Shown here piece after piece: positions 50,954 through 62,913 of a DNA stretch of 64,000 bases. The stretch is from Icerya purchasi (taxonomy: Eukaryota > Arthropoda > Insecta > Hemiptera > Monophlebidae), in contig CM077115.1 of the NCBI GenBank assembly GCA_039619475.1, positions 60,084,864-60,148,863 on the forward strand, read 5' to 3'. The notes under the pieces were generated by a model. It saw nothing but the letters and a program-made list of their open reading frames with translations. It was not told the origin of the DNA and made no database searches. A program made the translations under genes and the position numbers. Position 1 is the first letter of the stretch. Every line of letters starts with the position of its first letter.

Positions 50954-52840
50954 AAAAATAGTAAAGAAAAGCTATTCGCCTGAAAAAGCGCTTGCTGCAG
51001 TATTCCCCCTCAAATTTAAAGGTACGATATTCCTTTTTTTTCTTTTTTTTTTGGTTTTTAATATAATATTATTTCAGCTCTCGTAGACAAAAAAAAAAAA
51101 GTAAAAAAATAAAAATCCCTCTTTAAGATTACGTGAGACATAATTAAAAATAATTACCTACAAAATATAATAATAATCTCGGTTCATAATGAAAGTGAAT
51201 GATTCGGCACATAGAATTGTTTACTTTTTTTTGGGAAAGTACTCTTTTTTCATTGCGGGTTGCGATAATTCGTCTTGCCGAATCCACTTCTAATATATCA
51301 TCCCCGTTCTGGAGCTGGTTAAATTCTTCTGATAATAACGCTTACATTTTATAATCCGTCACCAATGTACTGTCCAATTTTCGACTCTCGTATGTATATT
51401 TACTTTCATTTATGTATCAATAGTGATTATTCAAATTTTTATCTTTCATAATCGTATTCGCACTATGATCGTTATCTTCGGAAAATAAGAAGGTTCATTT
51501 CTTAAGCGATTAGTGGAGAAAGCTCTATTGCAGAAGAGCTATTCCTTTCCAAGGTGAAATGTTTTTATCGTAGGCTATTAGTTCATATGGACACCTTCAT
51601 AAGACGCCTGAGCGCGGTTTTCTAGTGTAGAAACAGCACTTTTCTTTGTATGTTTGATTGGTTGTGGACGTACACTACGTAAGAATGCGCGAAGCGCTAT
51701 CGCGTGGTCGTCTGTGCACAACTTGATCGTGCAGATATTCGTTGGATAGTTTTAATCCTTGCAACATTAATTCAACCGGAGGAGGATGGGGAATCGTTTT
51801 CGTTTAAAGCACATCCGATATGCATAGTAGCAGGCCTGGTAATCTGTCGGCCAATCCAAATTGTGACATTTTGAAGCCGCTTTTATCGTTCTATGACTTT
51901 ACTGAAGAATCCCGTTTGCTTGTGGATGGTAAGTGCTTGTCATTTGTACTTCCAACAGTAAACGCAACTGCGCTCTTTCTTCCTCGGTCCGTGGTGTTAA
52001 TTTTTTTATTCCATAAAGGCTAATCGATTAGGTCAGAAAAGTACGTGCAATGGTTTCAGCAATAATGCCTTCGACCGGAATTGCTTCGAGTTATCGAACA
52101 TTGTTAAGAGGTAATGGGAATTACGTACTTGTAAAGGACTAACAATATCAATATATACTTTGTTGAATTTATCAGGGAATTCGAACTAATTTAACAATGA
52201 GACTGTATGAGTTACCTTATTAGTTTGATATTCATTACAGGTTTTTGTCCACATTCTACTATGTTCTTTGTCATGCTTGGTCAGATGTAGGCCTACATTT
52301 AATCAGTCTAAACGTGTCGTGTGGATGTATGCTGTATTGTGTGTTTTTCGGAATTATCGGCAACGGTTGCCCTCCAAAATGTACACGTGAATTATTTTCG
52401 TATCGAAGTTTAGAAGTGGTTCCTACTTTGTAATCTTTGTATCCTTTTTGAATTTCATTGACTTCTTCGTCGTCTAATACTACTCCCATTCGTTTCGGGT
52501 AGGATTACGCAGCATCGATTTTCTCGAATCTATTGAGAGCATAAACAATGATGCTCGCTTCTTCAGCAGTGTGTCGAATGTGCCTCGTTAATCCGAAATA
52601 AATGCTTGCCGTGGACAGCTCGGTGTTTTTTTTTTTGAATATGTAGAGAAAAAGTTTGTTATCCGTAATTACGGTGAAATTACGACCTTTTAATAGATAT
52701 CAAAAAAAAAAAATAAAAAAATAAAAATATTACACTATCTTCATATATATCGCAAAAAGTTCTTTATCGTATTTCGAATATTGGCGCACTATGACATACA
52801 CCTTTGCCCTTTGAATGCTGGTCGTGGCACCACTTTTACC

Positions 52841-53120
52841 GATCGTTTATTAACGAGATCCGATCGGGACAAATAAATTGCGTTATATATGAAAACATTT
52901 AATCGTTTACATGTAACGGAAACAGTATGCGATGAAAAAAGGTAACCACATTAGCTTTTGTACTTTTCTCATCTTCGAAAATCTATCCGAAAGATAAAGA
53001 AACCGCGGAAGAACCACAATCATCAAATAATAAATATATGAATTGCATCGTGCCCTGAGAGAATATCGCAGCAGCGCTTTTGGTTCTATTATCGATAAGA
53101 AAATATTCAGCGAAAGCCGT
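52841..53120 (-). repeat. LTR-like repeat, right copy
   Basis: Partner of 50653-50953; would be the 5' LTR in the minus orientation. Divergence between the two copies is high, which implies an old insertion if both began identical. Confidence 0.65.
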
Positions 53121-55790
53121 TCGAAATTTACATTAAATATTAAGTCAAATTTATTTCTGTTTCAACGCGTCTAACAAGTTACTCGAGTAGTCATGAAAGA
53201 GGTAGTGCCTTAAACAGCAATTCTGTACTAACTTCACAACTTCCTATAATTTATATAAACCAGTTAATGTCGAAAATCCAGTTAAGAAGAGGGAAAAATA
53301 AAGTAGTGAATTAAAAAGAAAAAAACGTTCCCCTTAAGTTTTTACTTGGGAATTAATAAAAAAAAAAAACCGAATCATTTAGAGTTTACATTTACTCTTA
53401 TAGAAAAGAAATTATTTCATCGAGTGTTGCTCTTTTTTTCTCATTTTGTTGACAAAAATTCTCATAGTTCGGCTAAATTACAGAGAAAATTGATAAATTA
53501 AACCGTTAAAGCGTTCAGAAATCAGTGCCTGTCTACCGGCAAAAACGGTGTGCGGCAGTTCCTGATGGCGCGCACAGGCGGATTCGAAAGACGACTTTAT
53601 TTTATATACATACAACAGATTTATTCATTTACGCGTGAAATTTACAATTTTTAATAATAAACTGTAACTAAATTAAACAAATATTTTATAACTTTATACT
53701 TTCGCTAAAAAATTATAGTTCAAGAAAAGTTTTTTATTTTTTAGTGCTTTTAAAGATATATTTAAAAAAAAAAAAAAGAATTGTTCGGTTATCGGCTATT
53801 TTCGAGTTGCTTTTTTGTAGATAAATGAATATTGTTAATGTTAAAAAAGGTTTTTTAAACCTTTTTTTTTTTTTAAATTACTACTCAGCTTTGCCCCAAA
53901 TCGGAAAAAAAAAATTGTTTATGCGATAGAGAAATGATAAGTAAACATCTTATTTTAGTGTAGCAGAGTAACATATTATTCGGATGAGTACGCTATTGAT
54001 GAATCGACATAATTCTGTTCAAAACAAAGCGATTGATTTTTTTTAAAGAGTTTATTGAAAAAAAATACAACAAATTGTGCACTGCATGTCATTTACCGGT
54101 CTTTTGAGAATAACAAAAAGTTGATTACAATTTTTTTTATATAGTACTAATATGAACAATACGATTCTGTCCGGGTTCCGTACGAATTGACCAAACATTT
54201 AATACGGTGGTGCACTTTTTATTATTCGGGCGAAAGAAGAATTTTTTTGTATTTCTTAAAATTCTATGAAATGTTCAAAAAAAAAAAAACAAAAAAACAA
54301 TGTTCTTGAAAAATAAAATGTTTTGCTTACGCGTATGATTTAAGTCTACACAAAAAATAATTTAATTAAAATAAATCGAACGTATAAAGCCTTTTTTACA
54401 AAACAAAATATGACCTTTAACATAATTACGCGGAAGAGTGTTTTGAGCGCAATCGGTATATCGCTCCAGCTGAAAATCGAGCATTCTTCGCGGCAATACT
54501 GATATATTTTCTCAAGTAGTCACGTCTCCAGGTAAATACTCTGGCGTCTCTAAGATAGATTAGAGATCGAGGCAACTAAACCGCACACTGTTATCGCAAG
54601 TATACGAGTTAATCGAAGCAATATTACCCGAGATTGCACGAATTCCTGTTTGTACAAATGTAAATTGCATCCTTTATAGTTTCTCTCGACTTCAGCAGTT
54701 ATCGCTGTGTTATTGTTAAATAATATTTAAATAATTCGGATTTTAGAAATATATCGACGTTATTCGTATCGGTATTTTAAGTAAGTGAGGCTATTTATAC
54801 GGGTCGAAAGTAAATGTCTCATCGACTGCGTCACAAATTCTTTTCCGGGATCAAATCAACATCGAACGATTTTCATAATTTAATATCATTATAGACCACC
54901 GAGCAAATTTTTTTTTAATTAAAAAGGAAAAAGTAAAAATCGTGATATTTTAAAATCGAATATGCGCTTTTCATGAAAAATTTTATTCTGCAACGTAGAT
55001 AAAAATGTGGTTAAACAGAATGTTAAAAAAGCAGACAAAGTGATTTCGAACACTTCTATTTTTATTTTTTAGAAAGAAGCATTCGGAAATGGCGAAAATT
55101 CATTGAATATAATGTGCGCTGTCAGCGTAAAAGAATTTAGTTTCGAAAAAAATTGGCTGAAAATCTTAATAAAATGTATATTTTTTTAAATTGAACATTT
55201 ATTGTCTTTTGCTTCATCGGAATATATTCGCCTGTCTTCTCGAGTTTCCATACTTTTTACTGCCCTTTGTGTATCTGCTTTTGTCAGCTAACAAATTCCA
55301 AATTCTGATGTACTTTAATCGATTATCGTCCTATCTCACAGCATAGTGAAGTAAGCTTTAAAATCCATTTGTTACTAACTGTAATTTTTATAAAACACTT
55401 TCGGATTCCATTGTTGAATGCGGATACTGTGCCACATGCAATGGTACCACTGCCTGGCCTATATTTAGGTGCAATTTTTCGAATTTTTGCACTGAGACAT
55501 TTTTCATGTTCCGTTTATTATTCCGAAAAGTTAGTTCGATTTTGCACTATTACAGCTAGAAAGAGTTTACGCGTGTGTGATTTTTTAATGCAACTTTTAT
55601 TTCTGCTTTCTGCCAACTACAATAGCTATTTCACTTTTTTAATGTCAGAATTTTACAATGGATAAACCTTAAACAAGCGATAGTGTAATAATAAACGAAT
55701 TTTATAAAATAAAAAACACAAGTAAACCATGTCATTTACATTACGGTACCACTAAATGGTGCAATTTTTTTCCTTTCAAAATTTTTAGAC
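53121..55790. other. Intergenic, nothing recognised
   Basis: 2.7 kb, AT-rich. A near-perfect small hairpin (aaaaaaggttttttaaacctttttt) lies at 53844-53870. Frames here have no family resemblance. Confidence 0.4.
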
Positions 55791-56680
55791 AAGCCTTGTG
55801 TGCGGTAACTGCAACGCCTCTGTATTTATCTGTTCGTGCAGTCTCATGCGCAATAGAGATGTACTGATCACACCCATCTTAGGTCCATGTCCGTTCGGCT
55901 GGTCCTCATTTCGGTGGTATCAGCTGCCATTAGTAGTATACACTGTATAATCCTATTCGGTTCTATCTGGATAATTTTACAATTTGGTATTGCTGTGCAT
56001 CTCCACTGCAGTACATATTGTACGTCCAGTCAGGTTTAAAAATAGTCTCGGATAAACCAGTTGCTTACGGTACAAGTTCAGTTTCGAATTTTACCGTCGC
56101 TTTCTTTCTTGAATTGTGGCAGCCATGTCATGCACCGACATCTATGCTGACCTATCTAGCCGAGGAAAAACTAGAACCTGTTTTCTACCCATGAAAACTG
56201 TAAAATGCATATCAAGCGAAAGCAGAGCACGACTGCCACGAACAGCTTTAGATTCTTCAACTTTTATTTTTCATTTCATTTTATCGATTGAACGAGTTTA
56301 GTATTGTCTTGTCTTGCGTGCTGCCGCTAGCAACGAGAGCAGTATTAGCGATAGACATGGCAATGGTTATATCTTTTGCCTTCGATAAACCAGCTGTAAA
56401 CGTTCCATTTGCATTTCGTTCCGACGACACTATCATACGGCATTTTAAATAAAACAAATCTCCCAGTACTGGAAGCAGTTAGAATCTTATAATGATTGAT
56501 AATACTATATTAATGTCTTGGCCTTTCTAAGGTTAGCAGTAGAGATCCTAACCTTAAGAAAAGATTTTACAGATTATTGAGGAAATTGTTAACAGATATT
56601 CTGATATTAAGTACTCGAGAGTTTGTATCTTGATCGTACCTAGGTCAGTTTATATTCAATTTCTACAAAAATTTTGAATC
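55791..56680. other. Less AT-rich stretch, probably decayed mobile DNA
   Basis: G+C is higher than in the neighbours, and the minus strand has a 65-codon open segment (about 56470-56275) containing NANGTFTAGLSKAKDITIAM. I cannot assign it. It may be the remains of a LINE RNase H, but the resemblance is weak. Confidence 0.3.
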
Positions 56681-56689
56681 CCTTTAAGG

Positions 56690-57010
56690 TAGCGGAAGTA
56701 ACATCGTGGAGCTCTAATTTAGTAATTTTGAAAATTTCATGTAAGTCCCTTACGCTCTTTTCGTTAGATTACGGTTCAATATTTTATGGACCAGTCTGTT
56801 TTCGGTCAATCTTAAAAGGCTTGAGACATTGAAAAATTATAAAAGATTCCGAATCAGTACAGGAAATATCCACTCTTCTCATACTGTACGGCTGCATACT
56901 GAAATAAATGCCCTATTCCTTCGAAAAAATCTTTTGACGGACTGATTTATTATCGAGTATCGTCATTACCAGTTCCCGAAGTAATAGTAACTTTGTAAGA
57001 GTTGTTGCTG
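56690..57010 (+). mobile_element. Jockey/I-type LINE, end of reverse transcriptase
   Basis: The plus strand reads a KSLTLFSLDYGSIFYGPVCF segment (56742-56800), which fits the SKLDYGSIVYGSA motif near the end of Jockey-type RT. A frameshifted LKRLETLKNYKRFRISTGNI-like part and a later HTEINALFLRKNLL segment follow. Order and spacing fit the thumb region. It is degenerate and short, directly upstream of the repeated module at 57094. Confidence 0.6.
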
Positions 57011-57093
57011 TTTCCAATATCGACAGATCCGACATCTTTTTGGGTGATTATTAGGAGAATTTTTCCCGACAGCATCGCTCAGAAAGATCGTAG

Positions 57094-57382
57094 GATGATA
57101 CTGAGTCCCTCCATTACGCTAACACTGTGTTCAAATACTATGTAAGGCGTTTGTCGACCTGGACTTATCCCAGTGGAGAATACAAAAACCGAATAGAATC
57201 CGAATAAGACGACGGCCATCAGTAAGTAATATCGTCGCCAGACCAGGATGAGAATCAGGCCGTTAAATGTTCAAAGCATCTATAAAGTCGAAGCTGCATA
57301 ATGGAAAATACCAAAACTCACCCGTAAGGCTAATAACTGTTAACCTCTGGAAATGCAGGAAACCATAAAGGACGAGAAATTA
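57094..57382 (+). repeat. Interspersed module, copy 1 (289 bp)
   Basis: Matches 63403-63654 from 'gatgatactgagtccctccattacg' through 'cgagaaatta'. This copy has an extra ~40 bp near 57225-57270. The reading frame open in copy 2 is broken here. Confidence 0.85.
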
Positions 57383-57399
57383 CTGCACAAATGAACGAT

Positions 57400-58995
57400 A
57401 TTGACGAAAAACAAAATACAGCGAGAGACTAAAAAATGTACTCTATGTGCGGTGAAATACGGTCAAAGAATTGGAGATGAACTAAATAAAATGAAATAAA
57501 AATTGGTTATCGGAAGAAATGTTAAAGCTAACAGAAAAAAGAAAAGAAATAAAAGGGCAAACTCGATGCGAAGTTAAGACAAAAAAGCACATAAATTAAT
57601 AAGGAAGTCAGGATAGCGCTAATGACAGAGAAGAAACAAATTCATTAACAATATCTGCTTGGATATAGGAAGACACGCGCAGAATAATGAATTTAAAGAT
57701 TTGTATAATAAGGTTAAACTATTTTCCCAAGAATTCAAACCAAGTATACAAAGAATACAAGAGGGATACTGCGACTGACCCGATAGAAATTGCTGAAGTG
57801 TGAAGATAGTTTTGATAGGTTTACTCACGAACACGCGCTGCACTTGATGAGATTCAAAACGAAGAAGTATCATTATTGGAAACGGCCTTTTTTGAAAAGG
57901 GAAGTCTGAAAAACAACCTAAAAGTCACTTCCTCAAAATCGTTTACAAACCAACGTACGAGAACATTACTCCAATTAAGGATAAAACAGACAAGTTTAAA
58001 TGACATAATGAGCAGTTGGTGCGAATGATACTAAACAAGAACCTCCCATGAAGCAAAATATAACTGATCCCCTTCCACTTTATAGATCACTAACCGCAAA
58101 TAACAAAAAAATTCAAAAGGTAATAGACGGATTAAATAAAAATATGAATATATGTTTATGTGAACATATAACGAACTTGAGATATGCGGACGATACCACG
58201 CTCATCGCCGAGTCAGAAGAAGAAATGAAGAACTTGTGGAACAGAATTGAACAAACAAGTATTAGGCTAGGTCTGTCTAGCAAATAAAAAGAAGACGAAG
58301 ATCATGCCTATAAGCAAAAACTACAAGTCTCGGGAAATCTACAGATATTTCAAGATGTTGAAGTGGTAAAAGAATTCGAACACCTTGGATCATTAATCAG
58401 CGATAAAGGCGCAAACGTAGAATTGCACTGGCAAAGTTAGCACGATTATATAAAATCTGGAAAAACCGGCGTATTAATACAAGAACAAAACAGAGACTGG
58501 TAGTAAATGCTCTCGTGTTTTCAACATTCCTATATGGAGTAGAAACATGGACCCTGCGAGAAGCTGATAAACGAAAAATTGACGCGTTTAAGATGTAGAC
58601 TTGGCGAATAATACTGCGAATCCCATGGACGGCGAAGCGCACAAATAACTTTACATTAGAGATCAATTAAACATAGAACAACGTCTCTCGGTTACTTGTC
58701 AAAAGAGAATTATGAAATACTATGGTCATATACCATGAGAAGAGAAAGAAATAGCCTTGAAAAATGTATTATAGTGGGTCCAATAGAAGGAGCAAGACCT
58801 CGTGGAAGATCGCCTCGACGATGGATAGACTCGATAACAGTACTAAGCGATCAAACGCGAACCACGGCAATGAGAAGCAGCCAGAACAGAAGTCGCTGGA
58901 GACAACTAGTACTTGGTAGATTAAAATAGAGGTCACGATGTGCAGCTATTGCGCGAATGACTATGAAGAATGTATATATATATATATATATATCT
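57400..58995 (+). mobile_element. RTE-like LINE relic with YADD motif
   Basis: Plus-strand reading gives a Lys-rich linker, then FKDLYNKVKLFSQEFKPSIQ (~57690-57750), LDEIQNEEVSLLETA (~57845), ITNLRYADDTTLIAESEEEM (58170-58230), KKTKIMPIS, VVKEFEHLGSLISDKGANVE (58365), LVNALVFSTFLYGVETWTL (~58500), ILRIPWTAKRTN (~58610), NSLEKCIIVGPIEGARPRGR (58750-58810) and SRWRQLVLGRL. This is the standard order for RTE-type RT and C-terminus. The YADD catalytic box is intact. However, about 150-200 residues of the RT palm before it are missing (around 58060-58140) and stops occur. It ends in a (TA)n tail at 58972-58992, as RTE elements often do. Confidence 0.85.
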
Positions 58996-59640
58996 TAAAG
59001 CATCTGGACACAACGGTATTATTCCAGCTAAAATTCTGAAATTACGTGGGCTTCAACTTGCAGAATATTTAGGAAAAATTTTCGAAATGATCTGGGATTG
59101 AGAAGTTGTACTTTTGGACTTGAGTATAATAACGACTATAAATGTATACAAGAATACATTGAGGAAAAAAGACTGTTATCGGCAATCGATCATAATACTG
59201 ACTAAGGTATAACCGAATCGTTCCAGTATTCGAAAGAATCATGTCTGAATTGTAAGCAGGCTTCTGCAACAATTGAAGTTGTGTCGTCATGATTTTAAGG
59301 CATTATAAGAAAAGAATTGTTAAACAACAAACACGTCTGCATATTCAAAATATTCAGTTACAGGACGGATGGAGGATTACTTAATCTTCGGTAGACTTAA
59401 ATCGAAAACCAAGGACAATAAAAAGTCTAGAATCGTCGAACTACAGTACACTGAAGACTGTTGTAGCACACACTAAAGTTGATCTATAAGCGATGCTTGA
59501 AGTGTTAGATGAAATTTATGGAGATTTCAGTCACGAAATTAACATCGATAAAACCAAACTACTGAGTATACTCCTAGTTCGAATAGCGTAAAAATTCGTG
59601 GAAAAACACTAGAACATACCTGAGTTAATTTTTGAGATAA
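58996..59640 (+). mobile_element. LINE relic, 5' part, split by mariner
   Basis: Plus strand begins KASGHNGIIPAKILKLRGLQ (58998-59060), the standard start of the insect LINE RT core (K-A-x-G-x-D-G-I-P-A-E). Later come VELQYTEDCCSTH (~59438), where YTED stands for the catalytic YADD, and a frameshifted MLEVLDEIYGDFSHEINIDK (59492-59555). It ends at KIRGKTLEHT, just before the mariner. The rest continues after the mariner at 60830. Confidence 0.75.
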
Positions 59641-59650
59641 TATAAAATTA

Positions 59651-60827
59651 TCAGATGTGTATGAGATGCGGATTTTTTTTTCTCAAAAAGAATTTGTTAA
59701 ATTTTCGAAAGAATGATAAAAAGTGGTTTAATGCTCCATCGGTAGTTACACATTTTTTCCATCTTTCAGACAATTTTTAAACACCACGCCAGTAAAAATC
59801 TTCCGATTTTGCTGCAAACCGTTCACCGAGAAGCCATTTTTTCACGTGGTAGTCGGAAGAAGGCAAGTCTGGCGAGTGAGCCGCATGAGCTAGCATTTCC
59901 TAATTAAGTGCTTTCAACGTGTGTTGCGGACCGACTTTGCTGTATGTAATGCATTGTCATGAAGAAAAATTACCGTTGTTTTTTTTGTTTTTTTTTGATA
60001 TTCTGGTTGTTTTTTGAGCAGCGAACGACTCAAACCAATTAATTGCTATTGGTAGCGTTTGGGTTTAACCGTTTCATCAGGCTTTCGTAATGGACTACAC
60101 GCTATCGTCTTTCTGCCAAAGAGACTCCGTTTTGCGGTTGATGTAAATGGTACGCCTGCGTCTACCCAGCATCTTTTCTGCTCGGAATTCCCAAAATAAA
60201 TCCACTGTTCATCTCCAGTAACGATACTATTCAAAAACGACTTTCTTTTGTATCGTTTGAGCGAAATTTCACATGGGTTTTTGCGCTTCTCCATCTGCCT
60301 CTCGGACATCTCATGTAGCACCCATTTCCCAACCTTTTGAATCTTTCCTATCTTTTGTAGACTATTGGAAACACCTCGTTAACTAACGCTTAATTGCTCC
60401 GTGAGTTGTTTTCGTGTTTGTGCATCGTCTTCATCCAGCAATGCTTGCAATTCAGCATCTTCGTATCTTTTTGGCGGGTTTCCCTTGTCAGCAACATCGA
60501 AATTATCACCTTTGAAAAGTCGAAACCATCATTCATCTCGCAATAAAAGATATGTTCACCGTAAGCTTCTCGAAGTAATCAGTATGATTCAGCGGTAGTT
60601 TTTTTCAAATGAAAGCAAAACATTAATATCCGCGAATGCTTTTTATCTGGCACAAATGTTGAACATAGCAAAACAATGCAAAACCTTTTTCGATTTATCA
60701 TTGATGCGTGTTTAACACCTGTTGATTTCGCAACCTAAATGCCATACGTGTCAAATCTTTATACTACACACTACACACTAGTGAACATTTGGTTTCTCAA
60801 ATCCGCATTCCATTCTTGTACACCTGA
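59651..60827 (-). mobile_element. Mos1-like mariner element with TIRs
   Basis: A 1177 bp element flanked by TA on both sides (59649-59650 and 60828-60829). The left end starts TCAGATGTGTATGAGATGCG; the right end read in reverse starts TCAGGTGTACAAGAATGGAA, close to the Mos1/mauritiana-type ends. The two ends match over about 28 bp with a small indel. The minus strand encodes a broken transposase: PAKKIRR region, KKSFLNSIVTGDEQWIYF (60240-60190, first catalytic Asp), HDNALHTAK (second Asp), and SPDLPSSDYHVKKWLLGERF (59880-59820, third Asp). Part between the first and second Asp is shortened, and frameshifts and stops occur. Full-length Mos1 is 1286 bp, so about 100 bp is missing. Confidence 0.88.
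60046..60321 (-). pseudogene. Longest open segment of the mariner transposase
   Basis: 91 codons on the minus strand, including EISLKRYKRKSFLNSIVTGD and EQWIYFGNSEQKRCWVDAGV. The D of GDEQW is the first acid of the DD34D triad. After FGRKT the usual WWDQ-x-G-VVYYELL segment is absent and the text jumps to KPDETVKPKRYQ, so the catalytic core is internally deleted. The start codon is simply the first ATG in this frame and not the real start of the protein. Confidence 0.85.
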
Positions 60828-60829
60828 TA

Positions 60830-61260
60830 AGTGTGCTGCATTAGCTTTTGCTCGATTAAGGTGCAAATTATGAACAGGGACTTGTAAATTGCCACAAAAG
60901 TATCAGTTTATAGCGTTAATTATTATGTAGATCTGAAACGTTTGGAGCAATTACAGCAACGTGCCCTTCGAGCTGTGTTGAAAATTAAAACAGGATTACT
61001 ACGTAACGAACGGCAAAGAATTGCAGCGATTTCATCCAGTACAGATCAAATCATTAATTACACGATCTCAACTGAGATGGACGAGTCGTATCATAAGAAT
61101 CGAGCACCACCTCAGATTATCCAAATAAGAAGGAACAAAGAAACGAAGCGTCCAAAGAACCGTTACAAGGACTGTATAACAATTTTAACAATATGAAGCG
61201 CAAGTTGTTAAGATTGTTAGGAAGTTACCGCTCATGACCGGATAAAATAGGGACGGACAG
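60830..61260 (+). mobile_element. LINE relic, 3' part, after the mariner
   Basis: Continues the LINE of 58996-59640: KVSVYSVNYY, LKRLEQLQQRALRAVLKIKT (60927-60985), then RNKETKRPKNRYKDC (~61130-61175), a match to the K-R-P-x-G-R-P-K-x-R-Y-K-D-C motif at the end of this LINE type. The motifs lie in the expected order relative to the first half, which supports a single element split by the mariner. Confidence 0.75.
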
Positions 61261-62270
61261 GAGAAATAGCTGCTAAAATTGCAGAACCACCTAGGAGAGT
61301 AACTCTAATAGCACGCCCCTTATGTTCTTTCTCTACCTATTCTCTCTGTTGTTCCTGTCCTAGGGTGTTCCTTGATTCCATTGTCGACAGAATAAAAATA
61401 TAATTTCTATTCTATTCCATGTATCTATTCCTTTTTGCTGGGCTAATGCTCTTTAGTAGCAAACCTAAGGGGGGTAAAAAAAACAAAACAAAAAAACAAA
61501 AAAAATTGCAATACGTCAAGGATTTTCGAATGCGATTGTCGTAACTGCACCTATTGCTTTTCCAAGTTCGGAAATATTAGTCACCTCTGCATTATACATA
61601 TCGTGTCGGAAATCTGGATCATCCGGTGCACTTAGATTTGAATTCCTGCAATGATAGTATCGCAGAATTCCGAAGAGGATTCCGTTAGGTAGGTTGTGTA
61701 GTACCGGTCATACTCGGGTAAAAATGAATTTTACGGACACGGGTATTTCTCGAACGCCTCGCAAAGAATATTTACCACCGCGATTTTTGGGCGATATTAA
61801 TCATTTGTGCTGCTGTTTTCCTGTTTACTACGCGGAAGTTCGTTTTCGAAGAGGTAATTTTCTCTTTGTATATAATTTCAGTTGTCTGTTATTCAGCGAT
61901 AAGCATGTTGTAGAGGAAGTATTTTCGTTTACCGTTAAAAACGAAGTTATCGTTTAAATTTAATAGACTCTAAATTTTCTTTCGTAACTGTATTGGCAGA
62001 TAAAGTAATGGATCATGAAAGAGTACGACAGTTAATTATATTGCTAATAATGCTATTAAATTAACGGTAGATAGAAATAAAAGTAACGATATAATTAATG
62101 AAAATATTCAAAATTCAAAAAGCGCACTAACTTATTTTCCGCATTACACGAATAAGATGTATTGCTACGGAGAACTTTCTAAAGATAAAATGCTCTAAAG
62201 CTTCAGATTTTTACTTTTTTTTCTTGTTTTTTGAAAGGGAGTATGTCGCAATAAGCTAAAAAGAAATCGA
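61261..62270. other. No clear features, probably decayed mobile DNA
   Basis: A 1 kb stretch with a frame at 61694-61957 that I do not recognise. A-rich tract at 61478-61506. Confidence 0.4.
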
Positions 62271-62399
62271 CATTCCAAAGGTATACTTAGTCATATCTCG
62301 AAGCGGCCGGAATTGATTGGTATTGTAGGAAATAGTATTACAGACGAATTTACCAGAACGGTTTCAATCTCGCCATCGACTGTCAATGTCAAGTCTAAC

Positions 62400-62720
62400 C
62401 TAATCCCAGTTCATCGCCGAGTAATCTAACACTAAGACGACGGTCAGTGTTTAAAAGTTCATACACTTTCACCAAATGTTCACGAGTTCGGCTCGTTAAA
62501 AGTCTCCCAGCGCGGTCATTGTCTTCAACATCCTCGCGGCCATCTTTGAACCTACATGAAAACTATTGCACATGACATGGCTTCTTCTTTATAGGCCTCT
62601 TGAATCATATCAAAAGTCTCTGTAGCGGTTTTGTTCTGTTTCGCACTGAACTTTATGGAATAACACTGCTCCAAATGACGCTTCATTTTCGATTCTCGGA
62701 ATTTCGACGGGGGTCACTGA
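62400..62720 (-). mobile_element. Mariner transposase N-terminus fragment
   Basis: Minus strand reads MKRHLEQCYSIKFSAKQNKT (~62692-62630), DMIQEAYKEEAMSCAIVF, then after a frameshift FKDGREDVEDNDRAGRLLTS and LVKVYELLNTDRRLSVRLLG. This is the DNA-binding helix-turn-helix half of a SETMAR-type mariner transposase with its R-x-G-R hook. The catalytic half is absent. It lies within the LINE between RNase H and knuckle, next to a SINE. Confidence 0.78.
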
Positions 62721-62913
62721 CACACACTCAAACTACTAGTGATCTGCTCACTCCAGCGTCTCAGACGCAACTGCCGCTGTTGCGGTCAGTTAGCGACATC
62801 CTCCACTACTCCACCCTGTCTTTAGAATCGGTCTGCGCGTCCTCGCTTACTCAGGAAAAAATCAGTCTTGAAACTTTGTGAACGCACCATGTGTACCTAG
62901 GAGTGACTTGGAT

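Larger units (their letters stand above)
50653..53120 (-). mobile_element. Internally deleted Ty3/gypsy retrotransposon relic
   Basis: Two direct repeats of about 300 bp flank the block: 50653-50953 and 52841-53120. They share 'gatcg-gacaaataaat', 'acatgtaacg-aaacagt-tgcgat', 'ccacaatcatc-aa' and 'tgagagaatat', and are roughly three-quarters identical, so I read them as aged LTRs. Between them the minus strand encodes a broken integrase in order: WTKTC...TNKVTHTVS (about 52255-52190), FNKVYIDIVSPLQ (52170), an EGIIAETIARTFL segment (~52060) and MTSTYHPQANGILQ (~51930). GLADRLPGLLL (~51850) and a Gypsy C-terminal-like segment follow. Gag, protease, RT and RNase H are missing. Stops and frameshifts are frequent; it is non-functional. 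Confidence 0.72.

Noticed and set aside
52271..52489. 72-codon minus frame with a protein-like ending (GGQPLPIIPKNTQYSIHPHD) as a host gene exon.
   Set aside because: It lies between LTR-like repeats directly upstream of gypsy integrase segments, so it is taken as part of that relic.
53844..53870. Small perfect hairpin as a terminator.
   Set aside because: Intrinsic terminators are not used in animal nuclear genes; it is a chance palindrome in A/T runs.
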